From Sphingomonas sp. SUN039 (lineage in GTDB: Bacteria > Pseudomonadota > Alphaproteobacteria > Sphingomonadales > Sphingomonadaceae): 64,000 bases of DNA. Made by a program: the position numbers and the translations under genes. Of this stretch, positions 8,617-17,239 are shown piece after piece; the first letter of the stretch is position 1, and each line of letters opens with the position of its first letter. Below the pieces are notes generated by a model. The model made no database searches and was not told the origin of the DNA. It saw nothing but the letters and a program-made list of their open reading frames with translations. The stretch spans positions 3,144,001-3,208,000 of the forward strand of contig NZ_CP096972.1 of NCBI RefSeq assembly GCF_024758725.1, written 5' to 3'.

Positions 8617-9680
8617 GCGTCCTGTTTTGCTTTCATGGCTTCGACGATGCGCTTGACGTCCTGGCTCTGCCCGCGTGGGAGGATCAGCACGTCGTTCCCG
8701 CTGGCAACCACAATCAGGTCATGGACGCCGACCGCCGCAATGCGGATGCCGTCGCTGCGGATCAGGCAGTTGCTGGTGTCGAGCGCAATGACTTCGCCAT
8801 GATGTGCGTTCCCGTCGGCGTCGCTGCCGAGGGTGTGGAGGGCATCCCATGACCCGACATCGGACCAGCCCATCGCGACGGGGACGACGGCGACTCGCCC
8901 CCCATTTTCTTTGGCGGCCTTTTCCATGACGGCATAGTCGATCGATTCGGACGGGCTGGCGGCAAAGGCGGCCTCGTCGGGCAGGATACGGCTGCCCTCA
9001 CGTTTCGCGGTGGCGACCGCGCGCTGGGCGGCGGCAAGCATATCGGGTTCATAAACAGCAAGCGCGCCGAGAAACGCATCGGCGCGGAACAGGAAGATGC
9101 CGCCGTTCCACACGTGATCGCCGCCCGCGATCATCGCTTCGGCACGCGCGCGGTCGGGCTTTTCGACGAAGCGCGCGACTTTGTGGACGCCGGCGCTGAG
9201 CACCTCGCCGGTCTGGATATAGCCATAGCCGGTCTCCGGCCCGTCGGGCGCGATCCCGAACGTTGTCAGCCAGCCATCCGCAACCAGCGGCAGCGCGGCA
9301 TCGACGGCAGCCATGAACGCGGCCTCGTCGGCGATGACATGGTCGCTGGGCATGACCAGCAGCGGCGATGCCGGATCGGCGAGCAGTGCCGCAAGCGCAA
9401 TCGCGGGGGCGGTGTTGCGGGCGAGCGGTTCGAGCACCAATGTCGCTTCGGCCCCGCCCAATTGCGCCTCGATCAGGTCGGCGTGACGGGCATTGGCAAC
9501 GACCATCGGCGCAGCAAAACGGCTGCGGTCGGCACAGCGCGCCACCGTCGCCTCGAACATGGTCGCATCGGACGCCAGCGGCAGGAACTGCTTGGGCCGG
9601 TCGGGCCGCGACATCGGCCACAGCCGCGTGCCGGAGCCGCCGGACAGGATGACGGGCGTGATGCGGACCTGTGCAGTCAT
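8613..9680 (-). CDS. manC: Mannose-1-phosphate guanylyltransferase
   Basis: This enzyme makes GDP-mannose from mannose-1-phosphate and GTP for exopolysaccharide and glycan synthesis. At 355 residues it is the short form without the C-terminal isomerase domain. Visible motifs are the nucleotidyltransferase signature VILSGGSGTRLWPMSR, PKQFLPL, the FVEKPD sugar-phosphate loop and WNGGIFLF. It lies divergent to the PEP-CTERM sugar transferase at 9838, consistent with supplying precursor to that locus. It is translationally coupled to the downstream histidine phosphatase gene. Confidence 0.95.
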   Translation of the reverse strand: MTAQVRITPVILSGGSGTRLWPMSRPDRPKQFLPLASDATMFEATVARCADRSRFAAPMVVANARHADLIEAQLGGAEATLVLEPLARNTAPAIALAALLADPASPLLVMPSDHVIADEAAFMAAVDAALPLVADGWLTTFGIAPDGPETGYGYIQTGEVLSAGVHKVARFVEKPDRARAEAMIAGGDHVWNGGIFLFRADAFLGALAVYEPDMLAAAQRAVATAKREGSRILPDEAAFAASPSESIDYAVMEKAAKENGGRVAVVPVAMGWSDVGSWDALHTLGSDADGNAHHGEVIALDTSNCLIRSDGIRIAAVGVHDLIVVASGNDVLILPRGQSQDVKRIVEAMKAKQDA

Positions 9681-9837
9681 GTAAGCTCCCTAGACGCGAC
9701 AACCGCATCCCGCCAGCGCAACGCCACAGCGCGCGTCTGGCTCCCGCCTTCACCATATCTTTGTCAATTTGGGCGACAGGGAGCACAGGTGTCGGAAAAT
9801 TTGACGCTTTGACAGGATTGGCGAGCGACGGACGAGC

Positions 9838-11226
9838 GTGTTCAGGCTGTTCAAACATTATGTGCCCTATGCGGTGCTGTTCCTCGCGCTGATCGATTTC
9901 GCGCTGCTGTTCGGCGCGGCCGAGGCGGCATGGGTCGTGCGCGCGCGGCAGATCGGTATGGGCGTCGATCCGATCGCCGTGCGCTACTGGCCGCTGGTCA
10001 ACTTTGCGGTGACGCTCCAGCTCGCGATGATTGCGGTCGGGGTGTACGGGTCGGACGCGTTCCACTCGCTGCGGTTCGCTGCTGCGCGGCTCGTCGTCGC
10101 GATCTGCCTCGGCGTGATTTTCCTGTCGGTCGTCTATTTCGCGCTGCCGGGCTACACCTTGTGGCGGTCGAATTCGCTGTACGCGATGTTCTTCGCCTTC
10201 GTCTTGCTGGTCTCGGTGCGGATGGTGCTCGGGCGGATGTTCGGGACCGAGGCGTTCAAGCGGCGCGTGCTGGTGCTGGGCGCGGGACAGCGCGCTGCAC
10301 GGCTCGGGCGGCTGGGGGCAGAACGCGCGACGAGTTTTTCGGTCGTCGGCCATATCGACATGGGCGATTGCGAACCCGTCGTTGCGACTGCGGTGCCGCG
10401 CGCCGCGATCGACAGCCTCGCCAGCTATGCCGCCACCTTGGGCGCGAACGAAGTCGTGCTGGCGCTGGAGGAACGGCGCAAGGCCATGCCTGTCGCCGAC
10501 TTGTTGCACATCCGCACGCTGGGGATGCACGTCAACGAGATTTCGACGTTCCTCGAACGCGAGACCGGTCGCGTCGATCTTCGCAGCATCAACCCGAGCT
10601 GGCTGATCTTTTCCGACGGCTTTTCGAGCGGGCGGCGGCTGTCGTCATTGGCCAAGCGGCTGTTCGACATCGTGGTCGCCGCGCTCCTGCTGACGCTGAC
10701 CCTGCCGTTCGTCCTTTTCGCAGCCGTGCTGGTGAAGCTCGAATCCAAGGGGCCTGCTTTCTACCGCCAGACCCGCGCGGGCCTCTACGGCGCGCCGTTC
10801 GATATCCTGAAGCTGCGCTCGATGCGTCAGGATGCCGAAGCGGGCGGCAAGGCCGTGTGGGCGGAAAAGGACGATCCGCGCATCACCCGCGTCGGGCGCT
10901 TTATCCGCAAGGTCCGCATCGACGAGCTGCCGCAGGTCTGGACGGTGCTGAAGGGCGAGATGAGCTTCGTCGGCCCGCGCCCCGAACGGCCCGAATTCGT
11001 CGCCGAACTCGGCAAGAAAATCCCGTTCTACGCCGAACGCCATGTCGTGAAACCGGGCATCACCGGCTGGGCGCAGATCAACTATCCCTATGGCGCGAGC
11101 CTCGACGATGCGCGGCACAAGCTCGAATACGACCTGTACTACGCGAAGAACTACACGCCGTTTCTCGACGTCGTGATCATCCTCCAGACGATCCGCGTCG
11201 TGCTGTTTCCGGATGGGGCGCGATGA
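9838..11226 (+). CDS. PEP-CTERM system sugar transferase (undecaprenyl-phosphate glycosyl-1-P transferase)
   Basis: This 462-residue integral membrane protein would transfer a sugar-1-phosphate to undecaprenyl phosphate, starting exopolysaccharide assembly. Four N-terminal hydrophobic helices (residues about 8-125) precede a nucleotide-binding-like domain (RRVLVLGAGQRAARL). Then comes the bacterial sugar transferase domain, with KRLFDIVVAALLLTLTLP, FDILKLRSMR, IDELPQVW and FVGPRPERPEF. The family is the type accompanying exosortase A loci. The start is GTG 9838. Its stop overlaps the prsK start by 4 bp, which ties it to that regulator set. Confidence 0.93.
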   Translation: MFRLFKHYVPYAVLFLALIDFALLFGAAEAAWVVRARQIGMGVDPIAVRYWPLVNFAVTLQLAMIAVGVYGSDAFHSLRFAAARLVVAICLGVIFLSVVYFALPGYTLWRSNSLYAMFFAFVLLVSVRMVLGRMFGTEAFKRRVLVLGAGQRAARLGRLGAERATSFSVVGHIDMGDCEPVVATAVPRAAIDSLASYAATLGANEVVLALEERRKAMPVADLLHIRTLGMHVNEISTFLERETGRVDLRSINPSWLIFSDGFSSGRRLSSLAKRLFDIVVAALLLTLTLPFVLFAAVLVKLESKGPAFYRQTRAGLYGAPFDILKLRSMRQDAEAGGKAVWAEKDDPRITRVGRFIRKVRIDELPQVWTVLKGEMSFVGPRPERPEFVAELGKKIPFYAERHVVKPGITGWAQINYPYGASLDDARHKLEYDLYYAKNYTPFLDVVIILQTIRVVLFPDGAR

Positions 11227-13277
11227 CCGCGCTGGCGCTCGCCTGGAGCCATGCGCTCGCCGCGGTGTTGTTCATGGGCGTCGCGGTCTGGCAGGCCAAG
11301 CACTGGCGCGACCGCGCGGCGCGCGCCGTCATCGTTGCGTGCGCGCTGACGGGGGTGTGGGCGGCGGTAACGGCATCGGCGGGCGTCGATGCGCCCGCGA
11401 GCCAGTTCGCCGAAAGCGTCCGCAATTTCGCCTGGCTGACCTTCCTTTACGCCCTGTTGCGGCGCGGCGGGACCGAATATCGCAGCTTGCGCGCGCTGTA
11501 TTCGGTGCTGTTCTTTGCGGCGGGCGCGACCGCAGTGATCGATCTGCTCGCAGCGGTCGATCCGACGCGCGACCTGCCGACGACATGGCCATTGGTGTCG
11601 GCGTTTGCGCTCAGGATGGTGTTCGCGGTCGGGGTGCTGGTCGCGGTGCACAACCTCTACACGGCAACGGCAGCAGGCGCGCGGGCGGGTGTCGGCCTGC
11701 CGCTGGCCGCGCTCGGTGTGCTGTGGGGGATCGATCTGACTTTCTACGCGCTCTGCTGGACACAAGGGTCGTGGGTCGGCGAGTTCGCGGTCGCGCGTGG
11801 CGTGGTTGCGGCGGGGCTGGCCCCGCTGATGGCGCTGGCGGCGGCGCGCAATACCGGCTGGACGATCCGGCTGTCGCGCACGGTGGCGTTCCGCTCGATC
11901 GGTCTGGTGACGGCGCTCGGCTATCTCAGCGCGGTGATCTTGTCGGCCTATGCGCTGCAGTCGCTGGGCGGCAGCTGGTCGCGCGCGATCCCGCCGCTGG
12001 TGCTGCTGGCGGCGGCGCTGGTCGTCGGTATCGTCATGCTCTCGCCCGAAACGCGGGCCTGGGCGCATGTGATGCTGACCAAGCATTTGTTCGCGCACCG
12101 GTACGATTACCGCGCCGAATGGCTGCGCTTTACTGACACGCTCGGCATTCCCGGCGCGGGCGCGGCGGCGCTCGAGCTGCGCGTGGTGAAAGCGGTCGCC
12201 GATATCGTCCAGTCGCCGGGCGGGCTGTTGCTGTTCCCGGCGAGCGACGGCTTCACCACCGGGGCGCGCTGGGGCTGGGGCGCATTGACGCCGCCGCTCG
12301 AGGCGGGCGGCGCAGACCTCGCGCTGCGATTGGCAACGGGACGCATTATCGAACTCGACCCGCTGCGCGGCGAGCGTGGCGATGCCGATGAAGCCGCCGT
12401 CATCCCCGAATGGATTTTGTCCGACACCAGCGCCTGGGCGATCGTGCCGCTCGTCCATTTCGACCGGCTGGCGGGCGCGGTGCTGCTCGAACGGCCCTTG
12501 GTCGCGCGCGCGCTCGACTGGGAGGATTTCGACCTGCTGCGCCTCGCCGGGCGACAGGTCGCGAGCTATCTGGCCGAGGCGAACGCGCAGGAGGCGCTGT
12601 CGGACGCCGCGCGCTTCGACGAGTTCAACCGGCGCTTCGCCTTCATCATGCACGACATCAAGAATCTGGTGAGTCAGCTGACGCTCGTTACGCGCAATGC
12701 CGAGCGCCATGCCGACAAGCCCGAGTTCCGCGCGGACATGATCGCGACGCTGCAATCGTCGACCGCGCGGATGAACGACCTGCTCGCGCGCCTGTCGCAG
12801 CACAATACGGGGAAGACCGAGGAGCCACGCGTCGTCGATCTCGCACTCGTGGCGGGGACCGTGGGGCAGGGGTTCCGCGCGCGTCATCCGGTCGTCGTCG
12901 CGGGCGGGCGCGGCGCGCTCGCGCTGGCAGAGCCCGCACGGCTGGAGCAAGCGCTGTCGCACCTCGTCGCCAATGCCATCGACGCCAGCCCGTCCAACGA
13001 GCCGGTCACGGTGACGCTCGTGCGGCGCGGGGCGGAGGCGGGGATCGAGGTTGCCGACAAGGGCCCCGGCATGACCGCCGATTTTGTGCGTGGGTCGCTG
13101 TTCCGGCCGTTCACCTCGACCAAGGCAGGCGGTTTCGGCGTCGGCGCCTACGAGGCGCGCGCGCTGGTCAGCGCCATGGGCGGCCGCATCGGCATCGTGA
13201 CATCGCCGGGCGAAGGGACACGGATGACGATCTGGCTGCCGGGGGCGGAACCGGTGCCGACGAGGGTGGCGGCATGA
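11223..13277 (+). CDS. prsK: PEP-CTERM system sensor histidine kinase PrsK
   Basis: This 684-residue membrane histidine kinase controls the PEP-CTERM/exopolysaccharide regulon. The N-terminal third holds about eight hydrophobic helices, followed by a GAF-like region (about 310-440). The kinase core has the H-box FIMHDIKNLVSQLTLVTRN, very characteristic of PrsK. The N-box is HLVANAIDAS, and the ATP lid has DKGPGMT and KAGGFGVGAYEA. The ATG at 11223 overlaps the previous stop (ATGA). The partner regulator PrsR follows after one intervening lipoprotein gene, also coupled by overlaps. Confidence 0.93.
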   Translation: MTALALAWSHALAAVLFMGVAVWQAKHWRDRAARAVIVACALTGVWAAVTASAGVDAPASQFAESVRNFAWLTFLYALLRRGGTEYRSLRALYSVLFFAAGATAVIDLLAAVDPTRDLPTTWPLVSAFALRMVFAVGVLVAVHNLYTATAAGARAGVGLPLAALGVLWGIDLTFYALCWTQGSWVGEFAVARGVVAAGLAPLMALAAARNTGWTIRLSRTVAFRSIGLVTALGYLSAVILSAYALQSLGGSWSRAIPPLVLLAAALVVGIVMLSPETRAWAHVMLTKHLFAHRYDYRAEWLRFTDTLGIPGAGAAALELRVVKAVADIVQSPGGLLLFPASDGFTTGARWGWGALTPPLEAGGADLALRLATGRIIELDPLRGERGDADEAAVIPEWILSDTSAWAIVPLVHFDRLAGAVLLERPLVARALDWEDFDLLRLAGRQVASYLAEANAQEALSDAARFDEFNRRFAFIMHDIKNLVSQLTLVTRNAERHADKPEFRADMIATLQSSTARMNDLLARLSQHNTGKTEEPRVVDLALVAGTVGQGFRARHPVVVAGGRGALALAEPARLEQALSHLVANAIDASPSNEPVTVTLVRRGAEAGIEVADKGPGMTADFVRGSLFRPFTSTKAGGFGVGAYEARALVSAMGGRIGIVTSPGEGTRMTIWLPGAEPVPTRVAA

Positions 13278-13981
13278 CGCGGCGGGGGGTGATGGGGCTG
13301 CTGGTCGGCGGCTCGGCGTTGATGCTGGCCGCGTGCGATGCGCCGCCGAAGTCATTGCGCTACCGGATGACGGTCGAGGTCGAAACCCCGGCAGGTTTGC
13401 GTGTCGGATCGGCAGTTCGCGAAGTTAAGTTTGGCAAGCACTCGGGTGCTGACGGTCAAACCGGCTATGCCAATGTCAGAGGCGAAGCGGTGGCGGTCGA
13501 TCTGCCGGGAGGTCGCACACTGTTCGCCTTGCTGCGCAACGATAGGGTCGGCCCGGATTACGGTGGCGCCATTGCGATGATGACGGGGCTCAGTTTCCCT
13601 GCGGGCAAGAACATCGCCGCGCAGGCGGACGGGACGGTATTACTCTACCCCAAATCTCCCGCTGCCGCGACGAATGCCGCATGGACCCGCGACTACTGTG
13701 ATCCTGATTTCTGGCCGACGCTTGTCACTTTTGGCGACATCCTCAACCCGAAGTCAGTGGAGCGGGTCGTTCCGGCGGCGCTCGACAAGAGCTTCGGGGC
13801 GGGGGTGACGCTGCGGCGGATCACGGTCGCGGTCACCGACGATCCGGTGACGACGGGGATCGACAAGCGTTTGAGGTGGCTGCCGTCGGTTTACGAAACA
13901 CTGCGCGGATCGCAGTTCAAGCCAAAGGGAATACCTGTCGGGGAATTCAAACGGCTGTTTTCGACGGAGTTAGGTGGATGA
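13274..13981 (+). CDS. Lipoprotein of unknown function between prsK and prsR
   Basis: This 235-residue predicted lipoprotein has a lipobox LMLAAC at residues about 16-21, after a short basic and hydrophobic leader (MTRRGVMGLLVGG). The mature part contains RMTVEVETPAGLRVGS and GEAVAVDLPGGRTLFALL. No catalytic motif is apparent and I cannot name the family. It overlaps prsK and prsR by 4 bp at both ends, so it is translated within the same mRNA. Its sequence is somewhat AT-richer than the flanking kinase and regulator genes, hinting at later insertion. Confidence 0.8.
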   Translation: MTRRGVMGLLVGGSALMLAACDAPPKSLRYRMTVEVETPAGLRVGSAVREVKFGKHSGADGQTGYANVRGEAVAVDLPGGRTLFALLRNDRVGPDYGGAIAMMTGLSFPAGKNIAAQADGTVLLYPKSPAAATNAAWTRDYCDPDFWPTLVTFGDILNPKSVERVVPAALDKSFGAGVTLRRITVAVTDDPVTTGIDKRLRWLPSVYETLRGSQFKPKGIPVGEFKRLFSTELGG

Positions 13982-15336
13982 GCGACACTCCCCGCAAACT
14001 CCTGATCGTCGAGGATGACGAGGGGCTGCAGCGGCAGTTGCGCTGGGCCTATGACGATTATGAAGTCATCGTCGCGGGCGATCGCGCGACCGCCATCGAC
14101 ATGGTGCGGCTGCACGAACCCGATGTGGTGACGCTCGATCTGGGCCTGCCGCCCGATCCCGACGGCGTCGAGGAGGGGTTTGCGACGCTGGGCGATATCC
14201 TGCGGCTGAAGCCCGATACCAAGGTGATCGTGGCGTCGGGCCACGGCGCGCGCGAGAGCGCACTGCGCGCCATCGGGTCGGGGGCCTATGATTTCTACGC
14301 CAAGCCGGTCGAGATCGACGAGCTCGGCCTGATCGTCGCGCGCGCGTTCCACGTCCATGCGCTGGAGGCGGAGAACATCCGGCTGGCGAGCGTGTCGGGC
14401 GGGACGACTTTGCTGGGCGGGATCATCACCGCGTCGCCCGAAATGTTGAAAACCGTGCGGACGGTCGAGCGCGTCGCCAGCGCCGATGTATCGGTGATGC
14501 TGCTCGGCGCGAGTGGCACCGGCAAGGAATTGCTGGCGCGGGGCCTGCACGAAACCAGCGGCCGCCGCGACGGCGCGTTCGTCGCGATCAACTGTGCGGC
14601 GATCCCCGAAAATCTGCTCGAAAGCGAGCTGTTCGGCCATGAAAAGGGCGCGTTCACCGGCGCAGTGAAGACGACCGAGGGCAAGATCGAACAGGCGCAT
14701 GGCGGTACGCTGTTCCTCGACGAGATCGGCGATGTGCCGCTGGCGTTGCAGGTCAAGCTGCTGCGGTTTTTGCAGGAACGCACCATCGAGCGCGTCGGCG
14801 GGCGCAAGGGCATTCCGGTCGACACCCGCGTCGTCACCGCCACCCACCGCGACGTCGATGGTATGGTCGCGAGCGGCGCGTTCCGTGAGGACCTCTACTA
14901 CCGGATCGCCGAAATCGTCGTGCACATCCCCTCGCTCGCCGAACGGCCGGGCGACGCCAGCCTGTTGGGCCGTGCTTTCGTCCAGCGTTTCGCGGCGTCG
15001 CTGCGCTCGGACGTGACCGGGCTGACACCCGATGCGCTCACAGCGCTCGACGCGCACAGCTGGCCGGGCAACGTGCGCGAACTCGAAAACCGGGTGAAAC
15101 GCGCGGTCATCATGGCCGACGGCAAGCTGGTGACGGCGGCGGACCTCGATCTTGCCGAGGCGGAGAATGCGGACGACCCGATCAATCTGAAATCGGTGCG
15201 CGAAGCGGCGGACCGGCACGCAATTGCGCGGGCGATTGCGCGGACCGAGGGGAATATATCCGGGGCGGCGAAACTGCTGGGGATCAGCCGGCCGACCTTG
15301 TACGATCTGCTGAAGAATTATGACATTGCGGTTTAG
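13978..15336 (+). CDS. prsR: PEP-CTERM system sigma-54-dependent response regulator PrsR
   Basis: This 452-residue NtrC-family activator works with sigma-54 RNA polymerase on PEP-CTERM and exopolysaccharide promoters. The receiver domain (residues 1-120) has the acidic pair LIVEDDEG and the phospho-acceptor Asp in DVVTLDLGLPPDPDG. The AAA+ domain has Walker A GASGTGKE, the sigma-54 contact motif GAFTGA, Walker B GGTLFLDEIG and the arginine-finger region. The C-terminus is a Fis-type HTH (ISGAAKLLGISRPTLYDLL). The ATG at 13978 overlaps the lipoprotein stop. PrsK at 11223 is the cognate sensor by family and location. Confidence 0.95.
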   Translation: MSDTPRKLLIVEDDEGLQRQLRWAYDDYEVIVAGDRATAIDMVRLHEPDVVTLDLGLPPDPDGVEEGFATLGDILRLKPDTKVIVASGHGARESALRAIGSGAYDFYAKPVEIDELGLIVARAFHVHALEAENIRLASVSGGTTLLGGIITASPEMLKTVRTVERVASADVSVMLLGASGTGKELLARGLHETSGRRDGAFVAINCAAIPENLLESELFGHEKGAFTGAVKTTEGKIEQAHGGTLFLDEIGDVPLALQVKLLRFLQERTIERVGGRKGIPVDTRVVTATHRDVDGMVASGAFREDLYYRIAEIVVHIPSLAERPGDASLLGRAFVQRFAASLRSDVTGLTPDALTALDAHSWPGNVRELENRVKRAVIMADGKLVTAADLDLAEAENADDPINLKSVREAADRHAIARAIARTEGNISGAAKLLGISRPTLYDLLKNYDIAV

Positions 15337-15339
15337 CGC

Positions 15340-17229
15340 GTGAGCTATTCAGCCCCCTCTTCTTCGAGCGTTAGCGAGAAGCCCCTTCGAGCGAAGCGAG
15401 AATTGTGCGCTTCCGGCGCGACACCTCGCTGGCGCTCGGCGGGGCTTCTCGCTGGCGCTCGAAGAGGAGGGGTCCTTCTCGCCCTCCTCGTGACAATGGC
15501 AAATCCTGCCACGCCCTCCCGCGCCGACGTCCCCCCCGCCGCCGCCGCGCTCGTCGCGCAGGGGCGTGACGCGCTCCAGCGGGGCGATGCGCTGACCGCG
15601 CAGACGCGGCTGGAGGCGGCAGTGCGCGGCGGGGTGCCGCTGGCCGAGGTCCGGCATCTGCTGGCGAACGCCTATTTGATGCAGGGCAATGTCCAGCGCG
15701 TCCGTGAAATGGCCGACGATGCGAAGGTCGCGCCGCCCTTCCGCGCCTATGCTGCGCGGATGCGGGCCGCCGTTGCGCTCGACGGGGCGACGGCGTTGCG
15801 CGAAATGACGCTCGCGCTCCAGCTTGCGCCGGAAGAGACGCTGATGTGGTCCGACATGGCGCGCGCGCGGCTGATGACCGGCGATGTCGCGGGGGCGATT
15901 GAGGGGTCCGAACGGGCATTGTCGATCAACAACAACAATGTCGACGCGCTGATCATGTCGGGCAATCTGTTGCGCGACCGCTATGGCTATGCCGCCGCGC
16001 TGTCGTGGTACGACCGGGTGCTGGCGCTCCAGTCGCGCAATGTCGTGGCGATGCTCGAACGCGCGGCAACGCTGGGGGAGCTTGGCCGGTATCGCGAAAT
16101 GCTGGCGCAGACCCGCGACGTGCAGGCGATCATGCCCAACCATCCGCGCGCCTTTTATCTGCAAGCCGTCATGGCGGCACGGGCGGGCGACTGGGGGCTG
16201 GCGCGCAGCCTGATTTACCGCATCGGCCCGCGTTTGAACGATTCCGCCGGGTACCGGGTGCTCGCAGGCTCCGTCGAACTCGCGCAGGGCAATGAGGAAC
16301 AGGCGCTGATCCATCTGCGCGCTGCGGTCGACATGCAGCCGGACAATATCGTTGCGCGCCGGTTGCTGGGGCGGACCTTGTGGTCGAGCGGCGACGACCG
16401 CGGCGCCATCGACACGCTGCGCCCGATTGCCGATCGACCCGATGCCGATACCTATACGCTGACCGTCATGGGCCGCGCGTGCGAACATCTGGGCGACCGG
16501 GCGGCGGCGGGCGGCTATCTCGACCGCGCCGCGCAGCCATTGCGCCCCGCGCCGACGCCGTTTTTCGCCAATGGACGCGGGCCGATTGCGGCGATGCGCC
16601 AGCTCGTGGCGGCGGGGCGCGCGGGCGAGGCATTGGGCATCGCGCAGGGGATCGAACGCGCCCATCCGGGGTCGCCCGGGGCGATCATGCTAACCGGCGA
16701 TGCGCTCGGCGCAGGCGGGCGGTGGCGCGAGGCGGCCGATGCCTATCGCCGCGCGTCGAATTTGCAGTTTTCGGAGGAAGCAGCATTGCGCCTGATCGAT
16801 GCGTTGCGCCGTTCGGGCGACAGTGCGGCGGCGCTGGCGGTCGTCGATGTGTTCGTGACGCAATATCCGCAGAGCGTCGCGGCGCGGCTGCTCGCGTCGG
16901 ACGCGGCGCTTGCGGGCAAGGATTGGGACCGGGCGGAGGCATTGCTCGGCGGGCTGCGCGCGCAAATCGGTGACCGCGATGCGACTTTGCTCAACAACCT
17001 CGCCTGGGTGCGGCTGAACCAGAAGCGCGGCGGGGAAGCGGTGGCGCTCGCGCGGACCGCCTATGCGCTTGCCCCGAACAGCGCGCCGGTCGCGGCGAAC
17101 TATGGCTGGTTCGCAAATGCGGCGGGCGACCGGGCGAGCGGCGTGGCGTTGCTTGAGAAGGCGGTCGCGATTGCGCCTGAAATCCCCGCCTATCGCGCGC
17201 GGCTGGCGAAGGCGCGCGCGGCGCGTTAG
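15340..17229 (+). CDS. prsT: PEP-CTERM system TPR-repeat protein PrsT
   Basis: This protein of up to 629 residues consists mostly of tetratricopeptide repeats (residues about 70-620), for example AEVRHLLANAYLMQGNVQRV and RVLAGSVELAQGNEEQALIH. PrsT family proteins accompany PrsK/PrsR and are thought to assist exopolysaccharide assembly. The start is uncertain. GTG 15340 follows the prsR stop closely, but its first 45 codons are repeat DNA (15355-15474). GTG 15490 or ATG 15496 would give only a truncated leader. The residues LLALLVTMANPATPSRA look like the end of a signal peptide whose beginning the repeat has replaced or fused to. Confidence 0.85.
   Translation: MSYSAPSSSSVSEKPLRAKRELCASGATPRWRSAGLLAGARRGGVLLALLVTMANPATPSRADVPPAAAALVAQGRDALQRGDALTAQTRLEAAVRGGVPLAEVRHLLANAYLMQGNVQRVREMADDAKVAPPFRAYAARMRAAVALDGATALREMTLALQLAPEETLMWSDMARARLMTGDVAGAIEGSERALSINNNNVDALIMSGNLLRDRYGYAAALSWYDRVLALQSRNVVAMLERAATLGELGRYREMLAQTRDVQAIMPNHPRAFYLQAVMAARAGDWGLARSLIYRIGPRLNDSAGYRVLAGSVELAQGNEEQALIHLRAAVDMQPDNIVARRLLGRTLWSSGDDRGAIDTLRPIADRPDADTYTLTVMGRACEHLGDRAAAGGYLDRAAQPLRPAPTPFFANGRGPIAAMRQLVAAGRAGEALGIAQGIERAHPGSPGAIMLTGDALGAGGRWREAADAYRRASNLQFSEEAALRLIDALRRSGDSAAALAVVDVFVTQYPQSVAARLLASDAALAGKDWDRAEALLGGLRAQIGDRDATLLNNLAWVRLNQKRGGEAVALARTAYALAPNSAPVAANYGWFANAAGDRASGVALLEKAVAIAPEIPAYRARLAKARAAR
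15355..15474. repeat. Palindromic repeat, family 1, copy 2
   Basis: Unit A (15363-15381) and its inverse A' (15445-15463), plus unit B' (15422-15439), match the units of the copies at 5196-5287 and 41176-41270. The middle carries a different spacer. It lies directly behind prsR and runs into the 5' end of prsT, so it may alter that gene's leader. Confidence 0.85.
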
Positions 17230-17239
17230 TCACGCGTCG

